Of a stretch of DNA of 64,000 nucleotides, positions 8,935-16,935 are shown piece by piece; position 1 is the first letter of the stretch; each line of letters starts with the position of its first letter. This stretch comes from Branchiibius hedensis (lineage in GTDB: Bacteria; Actinomycetota; Actinomycetes; Actinomycetales; Dermatophilaceae), in contig NZ_UESZ01000001.1 in NCBI RefSeq assembly GCF_900108585.1, positions 930,001 to 994,000 of the forward strand, in the 5' to 3' direction. The notes under the pieces were generated by a model. It was not told the DNA's origin. It was given only the letters and a program-made list of their open reading frames with translations, and did no database searches. Position numbers and translations under genes: made by a program.

Positions 8935-9921
8935 GTGGCTTGGAGTATCGGCATCGACATCGGTGGCACGAAGATTGCCGGCGGCTTGGTCGATGAGAGT
9001 GGCCAGATCGTGCAGCAGGAACGGGTGGCCACGCCCGCAACGGATCCGCATCACATCGTGGTGGCCGTCGGGGATCTCATCCAACGTCTCGCGGCGCGCA
9101 GCCCGCAACCACTGACCGGTGCCGGCGTCGCGTCGGCGGGGTACATCGACAAGATCGGGTCGACCGTCCTGTTCGCGCCGAACCTGGCGTGGCGGGACGA
9201 GCCGTTGAAGGCCCGGTTGGCCGCCTACACCGATCTGCCGGTCCTCATCGAGAACGACGCCAACGCAGCGGCCTTCGGCGAATTCCGACACGGAGCGGGC
9301 CGGGACATCGACGACATGATCATGGTGACCGTCGGAACCGGCGTCGGTGGTGGGATCGTCATCGGTGGCCGGCCGCTGCGCGGCGCGTTCGGTCTGGCCG
9401 GGGAGATCGGGCACATGCGGGTCGTGCCGGGCGGGACCCGGTGCGGGTGTGGCAACCGCGGTTGCCTGGAGGCGTACGGCAGCGGCACCGCTCTGGTGCG
9501 CGAGGCCCGGGAGATGGTGATTTCCGGCAGCGCCTACGCCGCGCGGCTCGCGGAACTGTGCGCTGGTGATCCGAGCACCCTGATCGGTGCGCAGGTCACC
9601 CAGGCTGCGCACGAGGGCGACCCCGCCAGCCAGGAGTTGCTGGCCGAGGTCGGCCGGTGGATCGGCGAGGCGTGTGCATCGCTGGCGGCTCTTTTCGATC
9701 CCGAGCTGTTCGTCATCGGCGGCGGCGTCGCGGACGCCGGGGACCTGTTGCTGGAGCCGATCCAGACCGGTTTCGCCGCCCAACTCACCGGGCGCGGGTA
9801 TCGGCCGGAGGCGCGTTTCGTCAAAGCCGAGCTGGGTAACGACGCGGGCGTGATCGGAGCGGCCGCGTTGGCGGCAGAGTTGCCGGTACCCGACAGCACG
9901 GTAGAGGCGGCCCGGGGGTGA
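8935..9921 (+). CDS. ROK-family glucokinase (first of a tandem pair)
   Basis: The 328-residue protein is a ROK sugar kinase, most likely glucokinase. Seen in order are the phosphate loop DIGGTKI (residues 8-14), the sugar-binding/catalytic region ENDANAAAFGE, GTGVGGG, GEIGHM, and the zinc site CGCGNRGCLEAYGSG. The GTG start follows AGAAGGAAA at suitable spacing. It phosphorylates hexoses, probably glucose, using ATP. A polyphosphate glucokinase would have extra basic motifs that I do not see. The stop overlaps the next gene by four bases (GTGA), so both kinases are made from one mRNA. Confidence 0.9.
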   Translation: MAWSIGIDIGGTKIAGGLVDESGQIVQQERVATPATDPHHIVVAVGDLIQRLAARSPQPLTGAGVASAGYIDKIGSTVLFAPNLAWRDEPLKARLAAYTDLPVLIENDANAAAFGEFRHGAGRDIDDMIMVTVGTGVGGGIVIGGRPLRGAFGLAGEIGHMRVVPGGTRCGCGNRGCLEAYGSGTALVREAREMVISGSAYAARLAELCAGDPSTLIGAQVTQAAHEGDPASQELLAEVGRWIGEACASLAALFDPELFVIGGGVADAGDLLLEPIQTGFAAQLTGRGYRPEARFVKAELGNDAGVIGAAALAAELPVPDSTVEAARG

Positions 9922-10880
9922 CCGCCGGGGCGCCGGCGATCGGTGTCGACATCGGCGGCACCAAGGTTGCCGCCGGTCTTGTCACCGATGACGGCGTCGT
10001 GACCGCGCGGGCACGCCGGGACACCCCGCATCGATCCACCCGACCGGAGGTGGTCGAGGACGTCATCGTCGATGTCGTCGAGGAGTTGCTCACGGCGCAG
10101 GTGACCGCGGTCGGCATCGGCGCGGCGGGATTCGTGTCGTCGATGACCGGTCGGGTGGTCTTTGCACCGCACCTGTCGTGGCGCGACGAGCCGCTGGGCG
10201 AGCGGCTGGCTGCGCGGTTGCCGGTCCCGGTTTTCGTCGACAACGACGCCAACACGGCCTGCTGGGCCGAGCACCGCTTCGGTGCGGCCGCCGGCGAGCG
10301 CAACGTCGTCATGGTCAACCTGGGCACGGGCATTGGCGGTGCGGTGCTCATCGACGGCACGTTGCGTCGCGGTGAGTTCGGTATCGCGGGGGAGTTCGGA
10401 CACATGCAGGTCGTCCCGGGCGGTCATCGTTGTGAGTGTGGCAACCGCGGTTGCTGGGAGCAGTACGCCAGCGGCAACGCGCTGGTGCGAGAAGCGCGTT
10501 CGCTGGTCGAGGCCAAAGCGCCTATCGCTGCGGATCTGGCCGCGCGCTGCGGCGATGACCCGGCGTTGCTGACCGGACCGATGATCACGCAGGCCGCGCA
10601 GGACGGCGACCCCACGGCCGCGGAGTTGCTGGCTGAGGTGGGTGAGTGGCTCGGGGTCGGGATCGCCGGACTCGCGAATGCGTTTGACCCCGCGCTCTTC
10701 GTGATCGGCGGCGGCGTGAGCGCGGCGGGGGAGTTGTTGCTCGAGCCCGCCCGGAAGTCCTTTCGCAGACACCTGACCGGACGCGGCTACCGACCCGAAG
10801 CCCGGTTGGTGGCGGCGGCTCTGAGCAACGAAGCGGGCCTGGTAGGCGCCGCCGACCTCGCACGGCGGAGCGTGCAATGA
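9918..10880 (+). CDS. ROK-family sugar kinase (second of a tandem pair)
   Basis: The 320-residue protein repeats the layout of its upstream neighbour: DIGGTKV, DNDANTACWAEH, GTGIGGA, GEFGHM and the zinc motif CECGNRGCWEQYASG. The two proteins are clearly paralogous yet diverged along their whole length, so the duplication is old and both are probably active. The catalytic aspartate and all three zinc cysteines are retained. It starts at a GTG overlapping the previous stop and itself overlaps the next gene by ATGA. A different sugar preference is possible; the sequence does not say which. Confidence 0.88.
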   Translation: MTAGAPAIGVDIGGTKVAAGLVTDDGVVTARARRDTPHRSTRPEVVEDVIVDVVEELLTAQVTAVGIGAAGFVSSMTGRVVFAPHLSWRDEPLGERLAARLPVPVFVDNDANTACWAEHRFGAAAGERNVVMVNLGTGIGGAVLIDGTLRRGEFGIAGEFGHMQVVPGGHRCECGNRGCWEQYASGNALVREARSLVEAKAPIAADLAARCGDDPALLTGPMITQAAQDGDPTAAELLAEVGEWLGVGIAGLANAFDPALFVIGGGVSAAGELLLEPARKSFRRHLTGRGYRPEARLVAAALSNEAGLVGAADLARRSVQ

Positions 10881-11575
10881 CCCGCGGTGCCGGCGTGGTC
10901 CGGGTGGCGAGTTACAACATCCACGCCCTCAAGAACGACCGCGCAGCGCTTCACCGGGTGGTCCAGGCCATCGCACCGGATGTGCTATTGCTGCAAGAGG
11001 TTCCACGCCATCCGCTGTCCTCGCACCGAATCGCGGCGTTGGCGGCGGACTTCGGACTGACCTGGTCGGGCGGATCCCGGGGCGGCACCAGCACCGCCGT
11101 GATGACCAGTCTGCGCGTCGATGAACAGGCAGCGTGGCGAGCGTCGCTGCCCACCCCCCGCTTCAGCGAGCCACGCGGGTACGCCGTGGTGCAGGTCGCA
11201 CTGCCCGGCTTCCAGCCGTTGACCGCGGTGGGTACCCACTTCGGCCTGCCCGCCGCCGACCGCGCCGCCCAGAGCGCGGCGCTGGTGGCGCGGCTGCGCC
11301 GGATCCGCGGTCCGTTGGTGGTCGGCGGCGACGTCAATGAGCGTGCCGGCGGCCCCGTGTGGCACCAGTTGGGCGCGATCCTGCGGGCTGTGCCGGGCGC
11401 GAGCAACACCTTCCCGGCGGCGGTACCGGACCGCCAGATCGATGCGTTCTGGTCCAGCCCGGATCTGCAGGTCCAGGCGGTTGATCCTGCTACGTGCGGT
11501 ACGCCGAGTGATCGGGTCCGCGCCAGCGACCACCTACCGATCGTGATCGACGTGCACCTGCCGGGACTGCGCTGA
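10877..11575 (+). CDS. Endonuclease/exonuclease/phosphatase (EEP) family protein
   Basis: The 232-residue protein has the EEP catalytic elements: SYNIHAL (Asn), LLLQEVP (metal-binding Glu), GGDVNE (Asp/Asn) and the terminal SDHLPIVID (Asp-His). This family covers DNA endonucleases, sphingomyelinases and phosphodiesterases. No signal peptide is present, so a cytoplasmic phosphodiesterase is likely, but the substrate cannot be told. The gene is coupled to the ROK kinase upstream by an ATGA overlap. It ends 6 bp before the stop of the convergent membrane-protein gene. Confidence 0.87.
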   Translation: MTRGAGVVRVASYNIHALKNDRAALHRVVQAIAPDVLLLQEVPRHPLSSHRIAALAADFGLTWSGGSRGGTSTAVMTSLRVDEQAAWRASLPTPRFSEPRGYAVVQVALPGFQPLTAVGTHFGLPAADRAAQSAALVARLRRIRGPLVVGGDVNERAGGPVWHQLGAILRAVPGASNTFPAAVPDRQIDAFWSSPDLQVQAVDPATCGTPSDRVRASDHLPIVIDVHLPGLR

Positions 11576-11581
11576 GCTCTG

Positions 11582-12028
11582 TTACAGGACCGCTCCGTCG
11601 TCGTGGTCGTCCGGATCGCGGGACCACGGCTGGCGCATCACCAACATCACCAAGCCAGCACCGAACAACAGGCACGCGAGGGTCCACCACAGCCACCCGG
11701 CGTACGGGTCGAAGAACAGCAAGTAGGCGATCCACAGCGGGGCACCGACCAGGGCACCCACGATCGCCCACAACTGCATGTCTTCCTCGGGCAGGTCGTC
11801 CAGGTCCGGCGGTTCGAACTGATCGTCCAACAGTGAGTGCGAGCCGGAGTCGGGGACCCGCCAGCCGGTCGGCAGCTGCAGAGCGGGCGTCGCGGGTCCC
11901 ACGATGTCGTCGTCCGTTGCGACGTCGTGGTCGGCGTTCATCGCGGCAACGATCTGGGCGAATTTGAGGTCGTAATCGGCCTGGGCGGCCAACTCCGCCT
12001 GCTCGTCGTCGCGCGGTTCGGGACTCAT
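11582..12028 (-). CDS. Hypothetical two-helix membrane protein
   Basis: The 148-residue protein has an acidic soluble N-terminal half (about residues 1-85, rich in Asp, Glu and Pro) and two closely spaced membrane helices (about 86-108 and 112-132), then a short charged tail. Both termini are probably cytoplasmic. No family motif is recognised. It is convergent with the EEP gene and divergent from the acyltransferase gene, with 113 bp between the two starts. The reading frame shows normal high-GC codon use, so I take it as real. Confidence 0.7.
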   Translation of the reverse strand: MSPEPRDDEQAELAAQADYDLKFAQIVAAMNADHDVATDDDIVGPATPALQLPTGWRVPDSGSHSLLDDQFEPPDLDDLPEEDMQLWAIVGALVGAPLWIAYLLFFDPYAGWLWWTLACLLFGAGLVMLVMRQPWSRDPDDHDDGAVL

Positions 12029-12141
12029 CGGCGTGCTGCCTTCGACGCACCGGCTCGCGACATGCCGTCATTGTGTCACCGACCACGCGCGCGACGTAGC
12101 GTCGGCTGGGTATTGTTCGAGTCGTCGTCCAAGGAGGTCCG

Positions 12142-13011
12142 ATGTACTGGTTGCTCAAGCATGTGCTGCTTGGTCCATGGTTGAGGTGGATCTTCAAGCC
12201 CGAAGTGGAAGGCGTGGAGAACGTTCCCGCCGAAGGCCCGGCAATCCTGGCGAGCAACCACCTGTCCTACACCGACTGGCTGTTCATGCCCCTGGTCATC
12301 TCGCGGCGGGTGACGTTCGTGGCCAAGGCCGACTACTTCGTCGGTGGCGGCATCAAGGGTGAGTTCCAGAAGTGGTTCTTCTCCAACACGGGGCAGGTTC
12401 CGATTGACCGCTCCAGCGGCGATGCTGCCGCCGGAGCGCTGAACACCGGTCTGCAGATCCTGGCGCGGGGTGAGTTGTTCGGGATCTTCCCCGAAGGCAC
12501 CCGGTCGCACGATGGTCGGTTGTACAAGGGCAAGACCGGTGTCGCCCGGATGGCCCTGGCCGCGCAGGTCCCGGTGATCCCGGTCGCGGTCATCGGCACC
12601 GACGAGATCGCGCCTCCGGGCAAGGTGTTCGGCCGCTTCGTGCACCCCCAGGTCCGCTTCGGCAAGGCGATCGACTTCTCGCGGTACTACGGGATGGAGG
12701 ACGATCGCTTCGTCCTGCGCTCGATCACCGACGAGATCATGTACCAGTTGATGCTGTTGTCCGGCCAGGAGTACGTCGACATCTACGCAGCCAAGGCCAA
12801 GAGCAAGCTTGCGCAGGTGGCTCGCAACATCGGTGAAGGTGCGGCGACCGTCGCGACGAACATCGGTGAAGGCGCAGCGGCAGTAGCGACCAACCTCAAC
12901 GACAAGATCCACGCCGCGCGGACCGGCGACGATCTCGAGGTTGCCGAAGGCGAGCCGAACCTCGAGGGGCACCCGGCGGCTGTGGCCGTCGAGACGGTCC
13001 GCGAAGGCTGA
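12142..13011 (+). CDS. plsC: 1-acyl-sn-glycerol-3-phosphate acyltransferase
   Basis: This 289-residue PlsC-type acyltransferase adds an acyl chain to lysophosphatidic acid at the inner face of the membrane. Motif I is NHLSYTDW (the HX4D catalytic pair, about residues 39-46), and motif III is FPEGTRS. VPVIPVAVIG matches motif IV. A ribosome site AAGGAGG sits four bases before the ATG. The C-terminal tail (about residues 220-289) is unusual: it contains two copies of an NIGEGAAxVATN unit followed by an acidic stretch. The neighbouring order matches M. tuberculosis Rv2182c. Confidence 0.92.
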   Translation: MYWLLKHVLLGPWLRWIFKPEVEGVENVPAEGPAILASNHLSYTDWLFMPLVISRRVTFVAKADYFVGGGIKGEFQKWFFSNTGQVPIDRSSGDAAAGALNTGLQILARGELFGIFPEGTRSHDGRLYKGKTGVARMALAAQVPVIPVAVIGTDEIAPPGKVFGRFVHPQVRFGKAIDFSRYYGMEDDRFVLRSITDEIMYQLMLLSGQEYVDIYAAKAKSKLAQVARNIGEGAATVATNIGEGAAAVATNLNDKIHAARTGDDLEVAEGEPNLEGHPAAVAVETVREG

Positions 13012-13071
13012 GCGACAGTCCACCTGCTGGGCGGCGGGTCGGTGAGATTCGCTGCCCACCGCGGGTCGCCG

Positions 13072-13077
13072 TACCCT
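13072..13077 (+). promoter_or_regulatory. -10 box (TACCCT) for aroG, leaderless
   Basis: TACCCT ends seven bases before the GTG at 13085. A TTCGCT hexamer 18 bp upstream is a weak -35. The geometry puts the transcription start at the start codon. Confidence 0.5.
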
Positions 13078-13084
13078 GCTGGTT

Positions 13085-14494
13085 GTGAGAAGTGCCCTGG
13101 ATGTACGCGGCGATGAGGCTTACATGTTTGAACAGGTGACGGATGCGTCCGTCGGTGGCCACCTCGACTGGCCGTCGCTGCCGGCTGCCCAGCAGCCCAC
13201 CTGGCCCGACGAAGGTGCCCTGCAGCAGGTCCGTGCGGAGTTGGCGACCATGCCGCCGCTGGTGTTCGCCGGGGAGTGCGACGACCTGCGCACCCAGTTG
13301 GCGCGCGCCGCTGCCGGCGAAGCATTCGTGCTGCAGGGTGGCGACTGCGCGGAGCGATTCGCCGAGGCCACCGCAGACAACATCCGGGACCGGATCAAGA
13401 CGATCCTGCAGATGAGCGCCGTGCTGACGTACGGCGGCTCGACACCGGTCATCAAGATGGGCCGGATGGCCGGGCAGTTCGCCAAACCGCGCAGCAAGGA
13501 CCTCGAGACCCGCGGTGACGTCACCTTGCCGGCGTTCCGCGGCGACATCGTGAACGACTTCGCGTTCACCGACGAGGCGCGTCGGCCCGACCCCAACCGG
13601 TTGTTGCGCGCCTACCACACCTCGTCAGCCACGCTGAACCTCGTGCGCGCCTTCACGACCGGCGGCTTCGCCGACCTGCGTCGGGTGCACGAGTGGAACC
13701 GCGGCTTCATCGCCAACTCCGCCTACGCCCGTTACGAAACCACCGCGGCCGAGATCGACCGGGCGATGAAGTTCATGGCGGCCTGCGGCGTGGACTTCGA
13801 TGAGTTGCGCACGGTCGAGTTCTTCGCCGCGCACGAGGCGCTGCTGCTGGACTACGAGCAGCCCCTGACCCGGATCGACTCCCGCACCGGCAACCGGTAC
13901 GACGTGTCCGGCCACTTCCTGTGGGTCGGGGAGCGCACCCGCCAACTGGACGGTGCGCACATCGACTTCGCGGCCCGGATCCACAACCCGATCGGGGTCA
14001 AGGTCGGACCGGCAGCGGACACCGACGAGATCCTGTCCATGATCGATCGCCTCGACCCCGAGCGCGAGCCGGGCCGCCTGACCTTCATCACCCGGATGGG
14101 CGCCGGCCAGATCCGCGACAAGCTGCCCCGGATCGTGGAGAAGGTGGCTGCCAGCGGTGCGCCCGTGGTGTGGGTGTGCGACCCGATGCACGGCAACACC
14201 TACGAAAGCTCCACGGGCTACAAGACCCGTGAGTTCGACCAGATCATCGATGAGGTTCGCGGCTTCTTCGAAGTGCACGAGGCGCTCGGCACCATCCCCG
14301 GCGGACTGCACGTCGAGCTGACCGGCAACGACGTCACCGAGTGCGTGGGCGGCTCGGAGAAGATCCTCGACGCCGACCTGGAGAAGCGCTACGAAACCGC
14401 CTGCGATCCGCGGCTGAACCATCAGCAGTCGCTGGAGATGGCCTACCTGGTCGCCGAGATGCTCAGCGACCGCAAGAAGCGCCGCCAGGCCTGA
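13085..14494 (+). CDS. aroG: 3-deoxy-7-phosphoheptulonate synthase, class II
   Basis: The enzyme joins phosphoenolpyruvate and erythrose 4-phosphate, opening the shikimate pathway. It is a class II (plant/actinobacterial type) enzyme of 469 residues. The metal ligands of the family are recognisable: Cys in GGDCAERF, His in CDPMHGNT, Glu in ELTGNDVTECVGG and Asp in CDPRLNHQQ. LPAAQQPTWPDEG is the typical N-terminal segment. TACCCT lies seven bases before the GTG at 13085, which supports a leaderless start there. The ATG at 13124 is a second possibility. The stop is 3 bp from the stop of the convergent kinase gene. Confidence 0.96.
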   Translation: MRSALDVRGDEAYMFEQVTDASVGGHLDWPSLPAAQQPTWPDEGALQQVRAELATMPPLVFAGECDDLRTQLARAAAGEAFVLQGGDCAERFAEATADNIRDRIKTILQMSAVLTYGGSTPVIKMGRMAGQFAKPRSKDLETRGDVTLPAFRGDIVNDFAFTDEARRPDPNRLLRAYHTSSATLNLVRAFTTGGFADLRRVHEWNRGFIANSAYARYETTAAEIDRAMKFMAACGVDFDELRTVEFFAAHEALLLDYEQPLTRIDSRTGNRYDVSGHFLWVGERTRQLDGAHIDFAARIHNPIGVKVGPAADTDEILSMIDRLDPEREPGRLTFITRMGAGQIRDKLPRIVEKVAASGAPVVWVCDPMHGNTYESSTGYKTREFDQIIDEVRGFFEVHEALGTIPGGLHVELTGNDVTECVGGSEKILDADLEKRYETACDPRLNHQQSLEMAYLVAEMLSDRKKRRQA

Positions 14495-14497
14495 GCT

Positions 14498-16387
14498 TCA
14501 GACGACCGCCAGCCGGATGGTGGTGCCGACCTTGACCTTGCTGCCGGCGTCCTCGCTCTGGCTGCGAACGGTGTCGAAGATGCCGCCGAAGTAGCGATCG
14601 ACGGTGACCTTGAGCCCGAGGTTCTGCAACATCGAGGTGGCCGTGGCCGTGTCCTTGCCGGTGACGTCCGGCATCGTCACCACATTCGGGCCCTTGGACA
14701 GCACGAGCGTGACCGTGTCGCCGTGGTGGGCTTGCTGCCCGTCCGGCGGATCCTGACTGATCACGCTGCCGCTGGCGACCGTGTCGCTGTTCTGCGCCGT
14801 TCCGTAGGCCACCTTCAGGCCGGCGTCCGCCAATGACTTCTCCGCGGCACTCTGCGTCTGCCCGGTGACATTGGGTACGCCGACCGGCTGGGGGCCCTGG
14901 CTGACCACCAGGTCGACGATGCTGTCGCGTTTCACCGAGGCACCGGCGCCGGGGGAACTACTGATCACCTGCCCGGTGGGCGTCGCGTCGTCGTACTGCT
15001 GGGTGATCGTGCCGATCTTCAGGTGCTGCGCGCTCAGCGCGGCACGGGCTTTGTCCTGGGTCAGGCCGGCCAGCGTCGGCACGCTGAACCGCTCCTTGCC
15101 CTTGGAGACGGTGAGGGTGACGGCGCTACCGCGCCGGGTGGAGCCAGACGGATCGGTGGACACCACAGCACCCGCCGGCACCGTCTCGCTGAACTCCTGA
15201 CGCACCGACGTGGTGAAACCCGCGTCCACGATCTTGGTGACCGCCGCCCCCAAGGTGTCACCGGCGACGGTGGGGACCGCCACCGTGCCCATGGGGCCTG
15301 CGGTGAAGGTCCAGGCTGCTGCGCCCCCGAGGAGCGCCAGAATGAGCAACGCTGCGATCCACCAGCGCCGCGCGCGGCCGCGACGGGTGCGCACCGCGGA
15401 CGCGGGTGGTCGTCGGCCGATCGCCTTGGTGGACGCGGCCTGCAGTCGGTCGGTCGCACCGTCCGGGCGTGGGGCTGCAGATCGGGGCAGGGGTTCGTGC
15501 GCCACGGGGGTGGCGGCGAGTTGGTCGGCGGGGAGGGCTCGACGTACGTCACGCACGGTCCGCAGGAGTTCGGCGGCGTCCGCGGGTCGCTCGGTGGGAT
15601 CCTTCGCGCTGGCCCATTCGACGATGTCGTCCAACGCGGCAGGCACCCCGTCGGCCAGTTCGCTGGGCAGCGGCAGTTGTCCGTGCACGTGCTGGTAGGC
15701 GACCTGGATGGGCACCTCGCCCGGGAACGCCTTACGGCCCGTGAGCATTTCGAACAGCAGAAGGCCGGCCGCGTAGACGTCGGTTTGTTCGCTCGCGGTC
15801 CCGAACTCGACCTGCTCCGGCGCGAGGTAGGCCGCCGTGCCGAGCAACATGTCGCTGTCCGCGGTGAGCGTCTGGGTGCTGACCGCACGGGCCAGACCGA
15901 AGTCGGCGACCTTGACGGTGCCGTCGGCGGCGATGAGCACGTTCTCCGGTTTGACGTCGCGGTGCACGATCCCGGCGTCGTGCGCGGCCGCCAGCGCCGC
16001 GAGCACGGGTTCGAGGATGCCGAGGGCGCGATCGACCTGCAGGGGGGCATCCGCGCGCAGGACATCGCGCAGGGTCCGGCCGCGCACCAGTTCCATGGCG
16101 ATGAAGACGTACGGACCGTCCTGACCCTGGTCGGTGACGGCGACGACGCCAGGATGGGACAACCGGGCGGCATTGCGGGCCTCACGGCGGAATCGCGCCA
16201 CGAACGCCTCGTCACGGGCCAGGTCGGCGCGCATGATCTTCAGCGCCACTTCGCGGTCTAGCCGCTCGTCGACCGCTACGAAGACGCTGCCCATTCCGCC
16301 GTCGGCCAGGTGCGCGATCACGCGGTACCGACCGTCCACGACGCGGCCCACCAGGGAGAAGGCAGCGTTGGGCGGCGCAGTGGTCAC
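14498..16387 (-). CDS. pknL: PknL-like serine/threonine kinase with four PASTA domains
   Basis: The 629-residue protein is a transmembrane Hanks-type kinase. The kinase domain spans about residues 20-285, with invariant Lys50 (VALKIM), catalytic HRDVKPEN (D144) and DFG (162-164). A cytoplasmic linker leads to one membrane helix (about 355-375). Four extracellular PASTA repeats follow (each about 65 residues, beginning at VAVPTVAG, FSVPTLAG, VGVPNVTG and VTMPDVTG), expected to bind muropeptide or lipid II. I choose GTG 16387 because TACACT lies six bases upstream. It is divergent from an Rv2175c-type gene, as pknL is in M. tuberculosis. The mycobacterial PknL lacks PASTA repeats, whereas corynebacterial PknL has them. 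Confidence 0.93.
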   Translation of the reverse strand: MTTAPPNAAFSLVGRVVDGRYRVIAHLADGGMGSVFVAVDERLDREVALKIMRADLARDEAFVARFRREARNAARLSHPGVVAVTDQGQDGPYVFIAMELVRGRTLRDVLRADAPLQVDRALGILEPVLAALAAAHDAGIVHRDVKPENVLIAADGTVKVADFGLARAVSTQTLTADSDMLLGTAAYLAPEQVEFGTASEQTDVYAAGLLLFEMLTGRKAFPGEVPIQVAYQHVHGQLPLPSELADGVPAALDDIVEWASAKDPTERPADAAELLRTVRDVRRALPADQLAATPVAHEPLPRSAAPRPDGATDRLQAASTKAIGRRPPASAVRTRRGRARRWWIAALLILALLGGAAAWTFTAGPMGTVAVPTVAGDTLGAAVTKIVDAGFTTSVRQEFSETVPAGAVVSTDPSGSTRRGSAVTLTVSKGKERFSVPTLAGLTQDKARAALSAQHLKIGTITQQYDDATPTGQVISSSPGAGASVKRDSIVDLVVSQGPQPVGVPNVTGQTQSAAEKSLADAGLKVAYGTAQNSDTVASGSVISQDPPDGQQAHHGDTVTLVLSKGPNVVTMPDVTGKDTATATSMLQNLGLKVTVDRYFGGIFDTVRSQSEDAGSKVKVGTTIRLAVV

Positions 16388-16536
16388 TTGATGAGTGTAC
16401 GAACTCCGGCGCCCTGTAGCCGTCAGGCGCAATCGCGCGTCTGATGGGCCGCGAGGGAAGTCCTGGTCCCGGCGCTCCGGCCCGCAGCAGCAGCTTCACG
16501 CACCCCAGGCGTTAAACCATGGGGAGCGCAGCGCAC

Positions 16537-16542
16537 TAGGCT
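16537..16542 (+). promoter_or_regulatory. -10 box (TAGGCT) for the Rv2175c-type gene
   Basis: TAGGCT is followed by seven bases and then the GTG at 16550, indicating a leaderless transcript. The matching kinase -10 (TACACT, 16394-16399 on the other strand) faces away from it. Confidence 0.5.
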
Positions 16543-16549
16543 TGGCCAG

Positions 16550-16909
16550 GTGGCCGATCTCGAGACCCTGATCACCGACTGGTTGTCGATCCCGGAGTTC
16601 GCTGATGCGCTCGGGGTCCCGCAGCGGCAGGGTCGCAAGCTGGTGGACGAGCAAGTGGTGCTGTCCGCGCGGGTCGGTCCCAACCAGGCGTTGGCGGTGC
16701 CGGCCGCGTTCGTGCGTGATGGTCAGTTGCTTCCGGGGCTGACCGGCACGATCACGGTGCTGCGCGACTCCGGCCTACCCGACGATGAGGCGCTGGAGTG
16801 GTTGTTCACCCCGGACCCGACGCTGCCCATCGAGGGTGGTCCCATGGGCATGCTGTCGGCCGGCAGGAAGGCCGAGGTTCGCAAGCGCGCCATGGAGCTG
16901 GCTCTCTAG
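16550..16909 (+). CDS. Rv2175c-type DNA-binding protein
   Basis: The 119-residue protein matches the actinobacterial Rv2175c family: an N-terminal helix-turn-helix (WLSIPEFADALGVPQRQGRKLVDE, about residues 11-34) and a C-terminal domain with LPGLTGTITVLRDSGLPDDEALEWLF. In M. tuberculosis Rv2175c is a DNA-binding substrate of PknL, phosphorylated near its N-terminus. Here it faces a PknL-like kinase across 162 bp, so the same kinase-substrate link is likely. TAGGCT lies seven bases before the GTG, giving a leaderless start. The genes it controls are unknown. Confidence 0.9.
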   Translation: MADLETLITDWLSIPEFADALGVPQRQGRKLVDEQVVLSARVGPNQALAVPAAFVRDGQLLPGLTGTITVLRDSGLPDDEALEWLFTPDPTLPIEGGPMGMLSAGRKAEVRKRAMELAL

Positions 16910-16935
16910 CGGGCTGCGCCGAACGCGCCGTCCGG

